A DNA stretch of 64,000 nucleotides from Tieghemostelium lacteum (taxonomy: Eukaryota; Evosea; Eumycetozoa; Dictyosteliales; Raperosteliaceae): positions 310,001 to 374,000 of the forward strand of contig LODT01000021.1 in NCBI GenBank assembly GCA_001606155.1, given 5' to 3'. The notes below the pieces were generated by a model. That model saw only the letters and a program-made list of their open reading frames with translations. It had not been told where the DNA came from and did not search any database. Positions 1 through 12,356 of this stretch are shown here, one piece after another. The number at the start of each line of letters is the position of its first letter. Position 1 is the first letter of the stretch. The translations under genes and the position numbers were made by a program.

Positions 1-353
1 ATAGAATATACAACTACAGTTTAAAATATATTAATTCAATATATTTGTAAATAGTGATGGTTTTTTACAAAAAAAAATAAGTGATGGTTTAAATAATTCC
101 AAAATGGATAAAAAGAATGTTGAATAGATCTATTAACAATATTTACAAATAAACCATATTTAATAGCTGTTTTATTGAAATATAAAAGAAAATTAATTTC
201 TATCATTTAATTCTTATATTCAACTAAAAGTTATAAATTAAAGTGTAATTAATGTGTTACTTTTATTTAAATCTTTAGGTTTGGGTTAATTGTCTTTAAA
301 TTTATTTAAGACATAGATTTCCAAAAAGTTATATAGACGATCCACAAATGGAT
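1..353. other. AT-rich intergenic flank, no gene seen
   Basis: Very AT-rich sequence with stops in all frames and no open frame worth reporting. It ends at the more GC-rich block starting near 354. I see no promoter motif that I can assign to a gene. Confidence 0.5.
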
Positions 354-624
354 TTGAAAAGATCTATAATACACTGAGGGCAAGTTACAAATGCATCATG
401 TCAAGTGTACATTACTTCAGCGTATAAATCCAGTATCTAGTTGTATGATTGCAAAAGATTCAACTATGTGTGAATTCACTTGAGATATTCGGAGACTGAG
501 AAGCTGAGATGTATGTCCGGTGATGCCTCTGGTAGCGACTATGGGCAAGACTGTGCCAATAGTAAAAACAAAAGTATCAGGATAATTAGACACCCCTCAG
601 TATAAATGTATAAGATCTTTTCAA
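354..624. ncRNA. Candidate structured RNA or small inverted-repeat element (271 bases)
   Basis: The block is visibly richer in G and C than both flanks and has no open frame. Its ends pair: TTGAAAAGATCT (354-365) is the exact reverse complement of AGATCTTTTCAA (613-624), and ACTGAGGG (373-380) pairs with CCCTCAGT (594-601). Inside are further hairpins: TAGTTG (438-443) with CAACTA (461-466), GTGAATTCAC (470-479, self-complementary), CGGAGAC (490-496) with GTCCGG (515-520, one bulge), and TATGGGCA (540-547) with TGTGCCAATA (552-561). A closing stem plus several local stems is what a folded small RNA looks like; a MITE-like inverted-repeat element is the other reading. I tried SRP RNA, RNase P/MRP RNA, U-snRNA and U3 signatures by eye and recognised none. 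No target-site duplication is evident. Strand is unknown. Confidence 0.5.
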
Positions 625-740
625 GGATGTTTCTGGTGGTTCTATCCCCTAATTAAAATAAAGAAAAAAAACAATTTAAAAGTTTAAATATCTCTAAAAC
701 TAAATTTTATTTTTTAGTGTTAGACTTCAATATGGATTCT

Positions 741-3700
741 TTATATTCTTATAAACGATTTATTATTATTTGAAAGATACCATATTCTTTTGTGATTATT
801 TTTAACCTCATGGATTACAATAGCATTATCAACATCATTATAGAATTGATAGATGAATGGTATAATTGATTGACCTATAAATGATAAATCAATTATTTTG
901 ATTTTTGATAATTGATGTATTTGTGATAAAAATGATGCAAGCTTTTCAGAAATTGAACTGTCTTCATTAGGTATATCAATAGTTCTTTGCATTCCATTAA
1001 TATTACCAGTTTCTTCAGGTAGATTGACCCATATTGATGTTCTAGTTGATGGGCTCAAACTAGATAGAGGTGGTATAGATTCACCAGTTGATTGTATTGC
1101 AGTTTGTTTTATTAATCCAGTACTAGTTGATGATGAAGAGGTAAATTCACTGGATGTATAGGATGAATGTGGGATAGATTCACCAGTTGATTGAGCTGGT
1201 TTTACGAATTTGGGTAAACGAGATTGTTTTTTAGAAATGGGTGGGCTGGTAGTATAATAGGCATTTTGAGTGTTAGATGTAGATTGTTGTAGAGTGACCA
1301 ATAAATCCAAAATCTCCAAATTTGGAAGAGATTTGAAATTCAATTGCAACAAATTGAAGATTTCAGAATATTTTGAAGACTTGATTGAAAGTCTTTTTAA
1401 AAATATAAAATCAACAATATTTGTAATACTACCAATAAATAAATTTGGTAGAGTGATTCTAGTTACATTTGGATAGAAATATGCATATTTCTTAGTATAA
1501 ACATATCCCAAAATTGTGGTCACATTGGGAATGATAAGTGTATTGGATATCATACCAATGTTGATATCAATGTAAAAAGAGAAATCATTGCTTCTCTCTC
1601 TGTTAAATAGCTTATCAATCTCTGGAAAAAATCCAAGGTCAAGTTGTCCATTCCATTTTTTTAAATTCAATCTTTTTAGATTGGGTGTACTCTTTATACT
1701 CAGAAATTGAAATAGTATCGGATAAGATGGAGAATTCTGAATGATATTCATTGATTCTAGACCTGATCCCAATTTGGATAGTGTTTGATCAAGTTTTTCC
1801 AATTTTACATCTTTCAAATTTAGATGTTGAATTTGTCCAGCTCTCAATAGATTCACCCATGTTGGAATAAATCCATCAATTGATATAGATATTATATTAT
1901 CTAATAGAGTGTGATAATTAAGAAATTGTTGGATTTTATCAGATCGTGTTGGAGATGCACCATGAAATATACAGAAAAGTGATGAACTATTTACTCTAGA
2001 TTTAATAGATTTCAAAATTCTATTCTTGTGTGATTGATTATCTGAAATTGATTCTATATTCATTATAAAGAGTCTTTGAATGATGTTAAAGATCTTTCTA
2101 GAGATGGTAGATAACAGGATTTTATAGTGAATTGGTTGGTCTCTTTCATTTACTAATAATCCGAAAATCTTTGAGATTAACAGATTTGGAAGTTGGTATA
2201 GGGTGGTAGTACTTGATTGCTTTGGTGTAGATTGCGTAAAGAAACTGGGATACTCTTTATACATTAATTCTCTGACTTTGTGGTGGGATGGAGAGTCTAG
2301 AATCAATGATATCATAATACGATATTCATTTAAAATAGATGGATTATTTTGAACCCATCTAATAAAACTCTTTGGATGATCAAGAGCTTTCTCCACAACA
2401 CTTGAATTGATATTTGTAGTCAATGTCAATATCAAATCAAATTGATTAATATTTAATTGCTGTGAGTTGTTGGGTATACTGGAGTACTTGGAATATATAT
2501 TACTAGGTATTTTAGGTAATAGTTTCCTGAGACTATTCAAATCTTCACTTATATCCTTATTATATAAGATATGAGGACTTACAAATAGTTTTTCAAACAT
2601 TGCCTGTGTTATTAAAGTACAACCTAAATATTTTAGTCTATCATCAGACAATAGTGCATCCCAAAACCTGAATAAGGTACCCAAAAGACCAGGAATAGCC
2701 AGGCTCTGTGGATTAGTGGTGGCAGGTGGTGATATCACAAAACCTATTAATCTATGCCAATTAGCAATGATTTCAAATGAAATACTCTTGTTAGAGTGCC
2801 CCAATGCTCTGATGGCTATATCAATCAACATATCAATTTTAGAATATAATAATGACTGTTGTAGGAAATTATTGTTTACTAGAGCACCTGAAGTGAAATT
2901 TGGTTCATTAAATATGAAATCTGGGTTCAATTGATAACACTTTTCAAAGAGATCCATGGCAAGAGATGAGTTATCATAACCATTCATTAGTTTTTTAATC
3001 AATTGTCGAATTGAAAATGTATAGAGATTAGGTCTATTCCATCGCCCTGACAATTCAATACAAGATTCCAATAGAGATACATCATATGTATTATGTACAG
3101 AATGTACATTTTCACCCAACATAATACATTCAATTTGGTCTAATATCTGTAGTTGATCTTTAAGTCTTGGTACAATATATGGAAGTAAATAGTATTTAAA
3201 ATCATCAGCTGTAGTGTCTAATAATAAATCAACCATTTCATCAATAGCAATCTCCAAATCACCAATATATAATAACCCCTCAAGTAATTTATGTTGATTT
3301 CTTTTCATTAATTTTATCAAAATACTGATATTATCAATATCTTCAAGTGATCTAATGCTTATCCACTGTGAAATAAAATACTTAATAACCATCACACAGT
3401 TATTCATATGCTGTTCCATATCTAATGTTAAATTTTTAGCATCATTAATTAAACTATGGAATACATTGTGCAGTATTGGTTGAATTTCATTGGAATCTAT
3501 AATATCCTTGATTTTACTATCTTTAGATTCAGTGATACAGTAACATAGATTAACTAGTAAAAATCTATTGTTACTAGTTTTGTCACAGTCCCCTAATGAT
3601 GTCTTTAGTAGTTCCTTTAGTTTTAATTGACCAATATTCAGCTTAGATATCGCAATGAATAATCTATTGATTATCATAGTATCCATTACATCTATTACTA

Positions 3701-4502
3701 AACTATTTAATAACTTAGGTAGATATACATCCCATAACATAGGTGTATAGTACCCCTCCTCTACCATTTCAATAATAGCATAATCAAAGTTTTGAGGAAT
3801 ATCATTGCGAAATGACCCAAAATAACAATTAGCCTCTAAGAGTTTGGTTGATTTATCAATACCCTTTGTTGAAAGATATAAATTAACATACTGAGTAACT
3901 ATTGAATTGCAATATTGACTACTCTCTTCTTTGGCATATTGATAGAGTAGTATCAATACACTAGCATTAGCTATATTATATTTCTTGTGTAATACTGGAA
4001 TAAATTCAATTACAAAAGAAGCCAATCTCTTATCATTTAATGTACAATCAAGAAACCTATATACATTGACACTTTCCTGTTCTTTTTCTATATATAACTT
4101 AAACAATTGAATAAAAAAGAGTTTCTTGAATTCATTTTCTTTATCATACAACCATAATATATAGTCTATTGGGTAAAACATCAATAGTAAATATCAAATG
4201 TCTAATATCCTATCTAAATAGAACTTACCTTGATAGATTCTATCTATAATCATATCAGGTTTAAACAACTTAATAATTTCTATAAAAAGATCTGAATAGC
4301 TATGTAGAGATGACATGCGGTCTTTAGGTTCTTTTATCAATGAATCCAACCATTTCTCTATTGATTCCTTTATATTCCATAGACCATCTTTACTTTGTTT
4401 CTTCAATTGTGATAAAAACATTTGATTACTGTTATTATCATTTACCTTTTGTGATAAAACCTGAAATGAATCACTTATAACCGGAAACCCATTAGTTGTC
4501 AT
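741..4502 (-). CDS. Large F-box-like protein, family copy A
   Basis: Two exons on the minus strand: 4502-4229 and 4165-741. The 63-base intron (4228-4166) has a consensus AG/GTAAGT donor and joins codons cleanly (..RIYQ|DYILWLYD..), giving about 1,232 residues. The first 700 or so residues look all-helical and resemble no family I know. Around residues 748-795 there is an F-box-like segment (LPNLLISKIFGLLV ... RKIFNIIQRLF), followed by leucine-rich stretches suggestive of degenerate LRRs. A Ser/Thr-rich linker comes before a conserved ending (IWYLSNNNKSF). The gene at 24590-28377 has the same length and architecture and a matching tail (LWRLSNNLFTF), so these are paralogs. If the F-box is functional the protein would be a substrate adaptor for an SCF ubiquitin ligase; that role is inference. 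Confidence 0.8.
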
Positions 4503-4709
4503 TTAAATCACACTCTCCGTAGTGTACAGGTTTTTTATAATTTGGCTAAAAATTTAATTTAATTTGTTCATCTTTGGTATTTTGTGATGTAGAAAATAGA
4601 ATTTATTATTATAATGTTAATTTTTAAGGAGAAAATTAGTCTTTAAGTATATGTAATTTAACTTCAAATAGAAGTAAAAAAAATAATTTATTTCAGAAAA
4701 ATATTAGAT

Positions 4710-5982
4710 TTAATAAATAATTAAAAATTCATCATTTCCCTCATCCCATACAAACTCTTCCACCTCCTTTTCTTTCATCTCTTCTTCCATCTCTTTTTCA
4801 TACTCTTCATCAGTATCTACAAATTGATTTGACTCTTCATTCACATTTTTTTTCTTCTCTTCTTCATCATTTTGAATTGCCAAGTTGTGTAAAAAAACCA
4901 GAAGGGAAAATGCAGATGCATGTTTTGAATAACCTAAATTCCATGGTAAACGTAAACATGCAAATTGTTTTAGCTTTCCAAAAACATTTTCAACAATTAA
5001 TCCATAGTTTTTAATATACTTATTTTCCAAGTATTGAATATCAGTTTGAGTTTGCCCCTTTATCTTTTTGTGGGGCGTGAGAATATTCTTTTCTCCAGCA
5101 TAACCATTGTCACCAATAATACGTTCTCCATTTTTTAGTTGTAATTTTAACAGGTGTTCACGACATACAGTTAAGTCAATTGCACTTCCATCCTTAGGTC
5201 CATATACCGAGAAAATTTTACCATTGTCAATTGCAACACATATTTCATATTTTAATCCATAGATTTTCTGGTCAGAATTATATAATATATCCTGTTTAGT
5301 TTTGAGTGGACATGTAGTACTACCCACCACTGTGATAAAAAAACCATTTTCAGCAGAACTACTTGTTCTATCTTTTATATTTTTGTGGTTGATTCTATCA
5401 CTGAATTGTACCTAGATTCCTATATATTAATATTTATATTGTATACCCATAATCAGTATAATTAACTTACTTGTTTTAGTCTTTTTGATGCTAATAATAC
5501 TTTTGATATTACCACACCAAAAGTTTTTTCGGATACTCCGAATTTTTTTGCCCTCTCATGTTGAGAGGTAAAATATCGGAGATAATCCAATGTCATTAAG
5601 ACATCTCCTTCTTTAATTTCATTATTTATTTTGAATAATTCTGTCCACAACTGAAAAATTACCGTTTTACTGTACAAATACTGTTTCTTGAACTCTCTAA
5701 ATGAATAACCATTAATAGTTCTCTTTGTTTTGTAGTGTTCTTTATTCAGTTCACGGTTATCATATTGATGAATGTTGTTGTTACTCTTTATAAAGATTAT
5801 TTTATAAAAAAATTGTAAAATAAAATAAAATAGAACTGTTAATATAAAAAATTAAATCAGAAACATAACAATTTTAAAATAAATTTTACCATTAACTTTC
5901 TCTCTTTATCGTCATTTAGAAACATCTTTCTAACTGTTTTTGGTGTAGGATGTTTATTTTTACTTCCTGGTGTTCTTGCCAT
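4710..5982 (-). CDS. PIF/Harbinger (HARBI1-like) transposase-derived protein
   Basis: Three exons on the minus strand: 5982-5890, 5785-5471 and 5411-4710, giving 369 residues with both junctions in phase 0. Exon 2 carries the helix-turn-helix region (..RAKKFGVSEKTFG..) and exon 3 the DDE_Tnp_4 nuclease fold. The second Asp is in GDNGY and the Glu in VENVFGKLK; the family's HD-like motif appears as AIDLTVC. The first catalytic Asp, normally in a V/I-D-G-T motif, is missing: the position reads VVGSTTCPL. A long acidic tail follows the fold. I see no Myb-like partner gene and no long terminal inverted repeats at either side. An intact spliced frame with a lost catalytic residue fits a domesticated gene, though a recently inactivated transposon copy is also possible. 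Confidence 0.8.
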
Positions 5983-6862
5983 TTTCTTATAAAATTTCTT
6001 ACCAAACAATATTTCTATTTAAACAAAATAATTATTTTCTTTTGAATTATTAAAATTTCTTTAATAAATATATCATTTGTCTAAAATTCCATATCATATT
6101 TATTAACTTTTCTTCCAAATAAAATAAAACCCCATTTTTCTCAAAAAAAAAAAAACAAACTCAATATCACTATCCATTGTATCTTTACACCATTAATATT
6201 GATCTTTTTCAGTTTACATTCCAAATCCATGTAGAGCTCTTTCCAAATATTTTTTGATCTGTGAATTATTTATAAATAGCTAATCTATGAAATTTAACTC
6301 ATATATCGTATTCATTTAGTAAGCCTCTTATTCTTTGATAAGATATTATTAAGTATAAATTTGATTATATAGGTTTTTAGATATTTATTATTGTGTTAAA
6401 TATTTTTCTTTCTAAAAAACATCATATAGTTATTGCTCTGGTATAGTAATCATCTAGAGATATCGAATAGGTGAAAATAAATTTAGACCAATACTAGTAC
6501 TAACAGTTTCAGTACCTTGAATTTTATATTCCTTTTCCTAATTAGTTAAGATATTCCTATTGTATTTTTATCACCTCAAAAGGTTTAATACTTGTACCTT
6601 TTTAATTGGTGAAATTTTCCACATAAATTTGCCATTTTGTAAAATTAATCCAATGTTCTGGTCACATTTACAAACTCAAAAGGTGGTATTTAGTATTACT
6701 CTAATCTCCCACAATTACAAATAAATCTATTTTCGATACATACACTATATTTTTTTTTAAATTTAACACATCTCTTATATTCACCCCTTTTAAACCCATT
6801 TTTTTAATTTTGAGATTAATTCTAATATTAGTATAATTATTAGGTAAATAGTTATTATAAAA
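5983..6862. other. Intergenic region with a weak coding-like relic
   Basis: This is the 880 bases between the transposase start and the methyltransferase start. It is mostly AT-rich and T-rich near the methyltransferase. On the minus strand about 34 codons around 6675-6574 read without a stop and look coding-like (e.g. QNGKFMWKISPIKK), flanked by stops. I see no start, splice sites or continuing frame, so it is at best a gene fragment. The decamer CTCAAAAGGT occurs twice (near 6573 and 6676). Confidence 0.35.
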
Positions 6863-7903
6863 ATGGAAATGAATTCTATGGTTAAAGGGGTTGGAAGAAC
6901 TAGTATTTTGATTTCAGCTCTAAGATTTATTGTTACAAATAATTATGTAGTTGCTGCAAATTCAGGGAAATTAAAAATAAATAGTGTAGAACTTGAAGAA
7001 TCAATAAAAAAGTATAGTAAAGATGTTCAGGTTCTGGAGGACAAAAATGAATATCCTTTCGTTTATGATCCCTATTGTTTCTATTACCTTAATACACCAG
7101 ATGCCAAACTATATCTAATGGAAACTTTACTCTCTGTTTTAGAGGAACCAGAGAAGAAGGATGAGGCTATAAAATTCATTCAAGAGTCACCTTTGATAGT
7201 CTCTTGGAACAAGGTAGCTGAGTATGAAAACAAATTGGATATTGCACTCAGAACAAAGTATATTGACGATTGGGTGTTATCTAATCTGCACTTTAAACAA
7301 ATGGTTGTTTTGGGTGCTGGTTTAGATTCTCGTCCTAGAAGACTACCACTTCCAAGTCATATGAAGGTATTTGAATTGGATCTACCTCATGTAATGTCAT
7401 TTAGAGACAGAATACTTGAAAATATTCCCCTCAAACCTCTGTCAAAATGTGGCATTATACCAGTATCTGTTAATCTTCTCACAGAGGATTGGGCACAAAA
7501 ACTAATAGATAAAGGATATTCTAAAGATGAACCTACACTTTGGTTAGTTGAAGGTTTAGTCATGTATTTCACAGAGGCTCAAAATGATTTCTTGTTCAGA
7601 ACACTAAACTCCCTCTCTACCAAAGGTTCAAAACAAATGCTTCTAACAGTCAGTCCTAAAATCCAAAGATTTGATACCAATTACCATGCTGAGAGACCTA
7701 TAAACAATCTAGGATTTAAAAAGTACAATTGGTCATCAATTGTAAGTGAATTCATCTCAAGACATGAGGATCCAATGGGTCTAATTTCAAAATATGGTTT
7801 CTCTAATGATTTAAAATCACTTCATGCTAATGATATAGCTAAACTCTATAATTCTAATCTTGTGTCGCTTGCAGTCACTTACTACACAACTGGTGAAAAA
7901 TAA
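6863..7903 (+). CDS. SAM-dependent methyltransferase, leucine carboxyl methyltransferase family
   Basis: A single-exon gene of 346 residues. The N-terminal part carries RTKYIDDWV, followed by the SAM-binding glycine motif VVLGAGLDSRPRRL (about residue 150), the acidic FELDLPHVM strand that typically contacts the SAM ribose, and WLVEGLVMYF. This order is typical of the PPM1/LCMT superfamily branch found in actinobacteria and dictyostelids (TIGR00027-type) rather than of true protein phosphatase methyltransferase, so the substrate is unknown. The length matches this branch. The start is the first ATG after a T-rich leader and the frame has no competing upstream ATG. The gene ends 52 bases before ZW10, on the same strand. 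Confidence 0.8.
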   Translation: MEMNSMVKGVGRTSILISALRFIVTNNYVVAANSGKLKINSVELEESIKKYSKDVQVLEDKNEYPFVYDPYCFYYLNTPDAKLYLMETLLSVLEEPEKKDEAIKFIQESPLIVSWNKVAEYENKLDIALRTKYIDDWVLSNLHFKQMVVLGAGLDSRPRRLPLPSHMKVFELDLPHVMSFRDRILENIPLKPLSKCGIIPVSVNLLTEDWAQKLIDKGYSKDEPTLWLVEGLVMYFTEAQNDFLFRTLNSLSTKGSKQMLLTVSPKIQRFDTNYHAERPINNLGFKKYNWSSIVSEFISRHEDPMGLISKYGFSNDLKSLHANDIAKLYNSNLVSLAVTYYTTGEK

Positions 7904-7955
7904 AAAACTTAAATAAACATTAAAAAAAAAATTTGTCATTTAGATTTAAAAAGTA

Positions 7956-10460
7956 ATGTCTGCAACACATGATCCTTTGATTAGTGAATTAATTAAAGAT
8001 AATGATGCTATTAAAAATATTGAAAATATATTAAATATAAAAAAGAATATACCTTCAGATAAGAATAAGAATGATGATTTATTCGAACAACCATATGTAT
8101 TGGAATCAAGTATATCAACTCTAATAACATTATTAGTAGATTTAAAAGTAAATATTTACAGATTTTGATTGATAGTTGTAATTTGGATTAGGTATACTAA
8201 TGTTAGGTATATATCAGAAATATCTATATAATACAGTTGAAAATGAACTTGAAAAGTCAACACAAAACAAAAAGATTGATATTATAAAATTACAATCTGA
8301 AATACAGGTATTGGAATCAAAGAAAACGAATGCCATTAATGATATTGAGAATAAGGATAATGGTATATTAGAAGAGATAAAGAATACTGTGAATAATGAG
8401 AGAGATCTTAGAAATAGATTAGATAGTATAGATACTGTATTATCAATTTTGGATTACTTTGATAGATTTAATATATTAGTAAAACAATTTGAATTGGCAT
8501 TTCAAGAAAAGAAAGATTATATTGAATCTAATAGGTATCTAAAGGAGATGGAATCCATGTTACATAGTATACCTTTAGATTTAGTATCTGTTCATCCTCT
8601 ACCTAGAATAGTACCATCTCTGAAAGATCAATTAAAAAAACGTAGAAATCAATTAAAAACTATAATACTAGATCTTTTTACGAATTGTATAGTTATAAAC
8701 TCTAGTGACTTAGTATTAACATGTCAAGATGATAGTCTTCTACAACCTCTAGAACAACCACCACCCAATATCAAATACAGTAACTCTATCTATAAACTAG
8801 TAGAATCGCTCATATCATTAGGCCTCTTCAACTACACATTAACATCAATCTCCAGTAATCTCTTATCCACACTCATTCAACCACTTATATCCAATAACAA
8901 TATTGAAAATCTCACCTTTCAAATCACAATTGAAAATAATAAAATTCATTTTCAAATCATCAACGACAATAACAAAACCACCGATAATAATAATAATAGC
9001 AATAGAGATAATGATAGATTTACAAGACTTTATAATATAATTGAAAATCTATTGATATTCATTTGTAATCATATATTTTCAAATGAAAAATCATTAACTT
9101 TGAAATTTGGTAAAGAGGTTTGTTCTGCTATATCAAATTCCATTTTGAATCAGAGACTGAAGAAATGTATACCAGATACATTACAAGACCTTGGTAAATT
9201 CCAAACCATAACTAAACTTACACAGAAATTTGATAATCAGATGGAAGATATTGGATTACTGTCATCACATGACCGTATACTCTCTGCATATGTTGATAAT
9301 ATTGAATTTCACTATGCTGAAAACAAAAGAAATCATCTATTACAATGTGCCAGAGAAATTATTCAAAAAGATCAGTGTATAGATGTTATAAGTTCTGATG
9401 AATCTATTTTTGGTGAATTTAAAACTAGTGTTGGTACATCTACATCAATGGATCTAATTCAAGGATTTCATTTCACACCTAGAACTATATTTAAATCAGT
9501 ACATTTATTACTGGAATTATCCCAATCTGCATTAAAAGAAGCAAGTCTAACTGCAAGTAGTCTGTGTTGTAAGAAACTATATCAAGGTGCCAGAGATATA
9601 TTCGATCTCTTTAGAGCTACCTATTACCAATTCCACCAAAATACCATTAATAACAGAGAATTTGTTGAATCTATTACCTATTCAGCACTGTACTATAATA
9701 GTTGTCTATTTCTAAGTCACTGTTTTCTGGTATTTTCATTAGACTACAAAAGCAAGTTATCTGAAATCCTACAAGATCCCTCTACCATTGTAACCTTTGT
9801 AGACTTTTCACCAATCTTTAAAGATGTCGCCAACCAATTCTTTTCCAATTTCCTCCAAACTAAATTAAAATTGATTCAATCTCATTTGAATAATTGTAAC
9901 CAACTATTAGATACCAAAGATGACAACATTTTCAACAAAATTGAATCCAATTTCAAATTGCTCATCAAACAATTGAATCAAATGTCATCTATATGGAAGG
10001 TAAATATATTAAATATATTGTAAAAAAAATTAGTACACTAATCATGTTTTTTGATATACAGAAACTATTTCCAAGAGAAAGATATTTTGAATTGATTTCA
10101 TTGTTCATTGAACAGATAATATCAAGAATTATAAAGATGATATTAAATCTTCAAAATATTGAGGTTATTGAAACTACTAGATTATGTCAATTATCACAAA
10201 TGTTAATGGCATTCGAAGACTTTTATACATTTCCTGGTGAAGCTGAAGAGTTGACAAAAACACGTATGAAATTGATACCAAGTTGGAAAAAACTTTGGCA
10301 ACTAAACAATGTGTTGGAATATACTCTCAGTGAGATTGTTCAACAATACAATCAAGGTAAACTTAAAAAACTAACCAACAGTGAACTTAGATCACTTGTA
10401 TTGAGTATCTTTGTTGATTTTGATCTAAGAACACAATTTCTTAGTCAGCTAAGTAAATAA
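7956..10460 (+). CDS. zw10: ZW10 homologue (kinetochore / ER-Golgi tethering)
   Basis: Three exons, 7956-8147, 8218-9999 and 10062-10460, with all junctions in phase 0, give 790 residues (human ZW10 is 779). The N-terminal third is helical coiled coil. The C-terminal region has the ZW10 signatures: the segment near ..DIFDLFRATYYQFHQ.., the NSCLFLSHCF block and the end pattern W..L..VL..SL.EI...W..G.L with a final LVLSIFVDFDLR. ZW10 belongs to the RZZ checkpoint complex at kinetochores and to the Dsl1/NRZ tether that receives Golgi-to-ER vesicles; the second role is the more widely conserved and the likelier one here. A poly-Asn stretch sits at about residue 325. The first intron's acceptor was chosen at ATATCAG (8217) because it keeps phase. 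Confidence 0.88.
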
Positions 10461-10735
10461 ATATACATATACCCTAACTTCACCTCTATTATTATTGTTA
10501 TTATATTGTTGTTAATTATTTTAATTATCACAATTAGTTTTATATTGTATTTTTTGCTTTTATAAAAAAGAGATTTAGGCAGAATGACATAGATATGTGT
10601 GGTAGGGGATTTGGGTGTTGGAGAAAACTTGCAAAAAAGTGGTGATGTATACCCTTTTTACTCGTGTGTATGTGTGTGTGTGTTTTGTGTTAATATTATT
10701 ATAATTATTATTATGATTTTGGATTTATAAGATGC

Positions 10736-12127
10736 TTAATCACTTTCACCATCAGTTGATTCTGGATCTAAAGTTGGTACTTCAGCTACAACTTTTGGTT
10801 GTTGCTGTTGTTGTTGTTGCTGTTGTTGTTGTTGTGGTTGTGGTTGTCCACCTGGAATTGCTTTAGGTACACCTCTTCTCCAAAGTGTAATTTCTTGTTG
10901 TTTAAAGTATTTTTTATCATCTTCATCAACAAGAGCAAGATTTAGAAAATATTTAACAGAGAATCTATTGTGAATAGATCTATAGGTTGGTGTTAAATCA
11001 AATACTGATAAGAAAAGTCTAACTGGAATTGATTCACCTATATATAAAGAATATATAAAATAATTAGATAATCTAATTGATTCTATAGATTTGAGTTATG
11101 AGAAAATGCAAACACATACCTCTAACTGGAGCACCATCCATAATTTCAAATTTAGTCAAAGTTTCACTTTCATTGAAAACATTTGGACTAGTACCTGTAG
11201 TTTCTCTCTTTATGAGGGCAATTTCCATATATTTAATTTTAATTCTGACCAATAGGAAATAGATTTTACCAATAATCACATCTTTTAGATGATATTTAGA
11301 TTTGTTATATTCAAACTCAATGTGTAAACAGTCCTCGATACCAACTTCCATCTTGATGTTACTGTTGATTTCTGGTGGTTTATTATAGTTAATAACCCAG
11401 ATATCGTGTTCTTTAACTACATTTGATGCAAAGTTTCTGCCAATTGTCAATCTGATGAAATATCTTAAACGTACATTAGTTCCATTATAAGATTCAAATT
11501 GCTTTTCAACATTTAAAAAATCATATGTAAATGTTTTTGTCTCTGTTAATTCCCCTGGTGGTGCTAATTCTCTAACCAAAGATGTAAATTCAAAATGATT
11601 ACCTCTATCATAAAATAATTCTATTATCAAAATATTAATATTCATCTATCTATCACATTTAAATATATGAAAAAAAAACAGATATTGTGTTTTAGAGAGA
11701 AATGAAAAAAAAAGATATTATTTCTTTTTTTTTAAAGATTGCATATACTTGTTTAAGTGTTTCAATCTCTCTTCACTCTTTTTTTTTTTTAAACTAAAGT
11801 GATTAAATATACATACCAATTTGTCCTACAAATTCAACTTTAATACCTGTGTGTTCAATCTTTTTAGTTTTATCTTTTAGGGATACAGTAACTTTACCAG
11901 ATACTGGTTCATTACCAAAGTATACAAATAATCTCTCAACTTTTCCTTTATCTTGAGTGACCTCTATAGATTTTCTGTTTTGGCAATTATCCAATTCGAA
12001 ATCCACATTACATGGAGTACCAAGTCTATCTGTAAAAAAATTCAAGGCCTACAATCAAAATCAATATAATGCTCTAATCACCTAATTTTACATCATTTCT
12101 TTAAAAATGATGTCCTCTTCTTACCAT
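10736..12127 (-). CDS. vps26: Retromer subunit VPS26
   Basis: Four exons on the minus strand: 12127-12125, 12048-11817, 11620-11120 and 11037-10736, giving 345 residues. Exon 1 holds only the ATG, directly followed by a GTAAGA donor; exon 2 starts [10 protein letters not shown]. Conservation fixes the next joins: ..[13 protein letters not shown].. and ..DGAPVRG|ESIPVR... The protein matches the arrestin-like VPS26 fold throughout, including [13 protein letters not shown] and [16 protein letters not shown]26 with VPS35 and VPS29 forms the retromer core that returns cargo from endosomes to the Golgi. The C-terminal tail is species-specific, with a Gln run and acidic end (STDGESD). Confidence 0.92.
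10799..10846 (-). repeat. CAA/CAG tract encoding poly-Gln in VPS26
   Basis: A trinucleotide run in the last exon of VPS26, encoding about a dozen Gln residues (with Pro/Gln neighbours) in the unstructured C-terminal tail. Such tracts are common in dictyostelid proteins and change length easily. Confidence 0.85.
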
Positions 12128-12356
12128 TGTATCAAAATCCTTTTTCTATTGATCTCACAGATAACAAAACCTAAAATGCAATATAAAAAAAAGCTTCCCT
12201 GTAAAATAAAAAAAATAAAAAAACAAAAAAGATTTTTTTCTCTATAAGCTTGGAGGAAGGAATTTTCAAAAAAAAAATCTGGTAGCCCCTTATTTTTTAG
12301 CTGATCTCAGTATGAGTTTTAAAAAAGAAGTTCTATTGACTGTCAAAAGCGCCCTT

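Noticed and set aside
1270-2934. Short plus-strand open frames inside F-box copy A
   Set aside because: Antisense shadows of a long coding exon; no start context or splice support.
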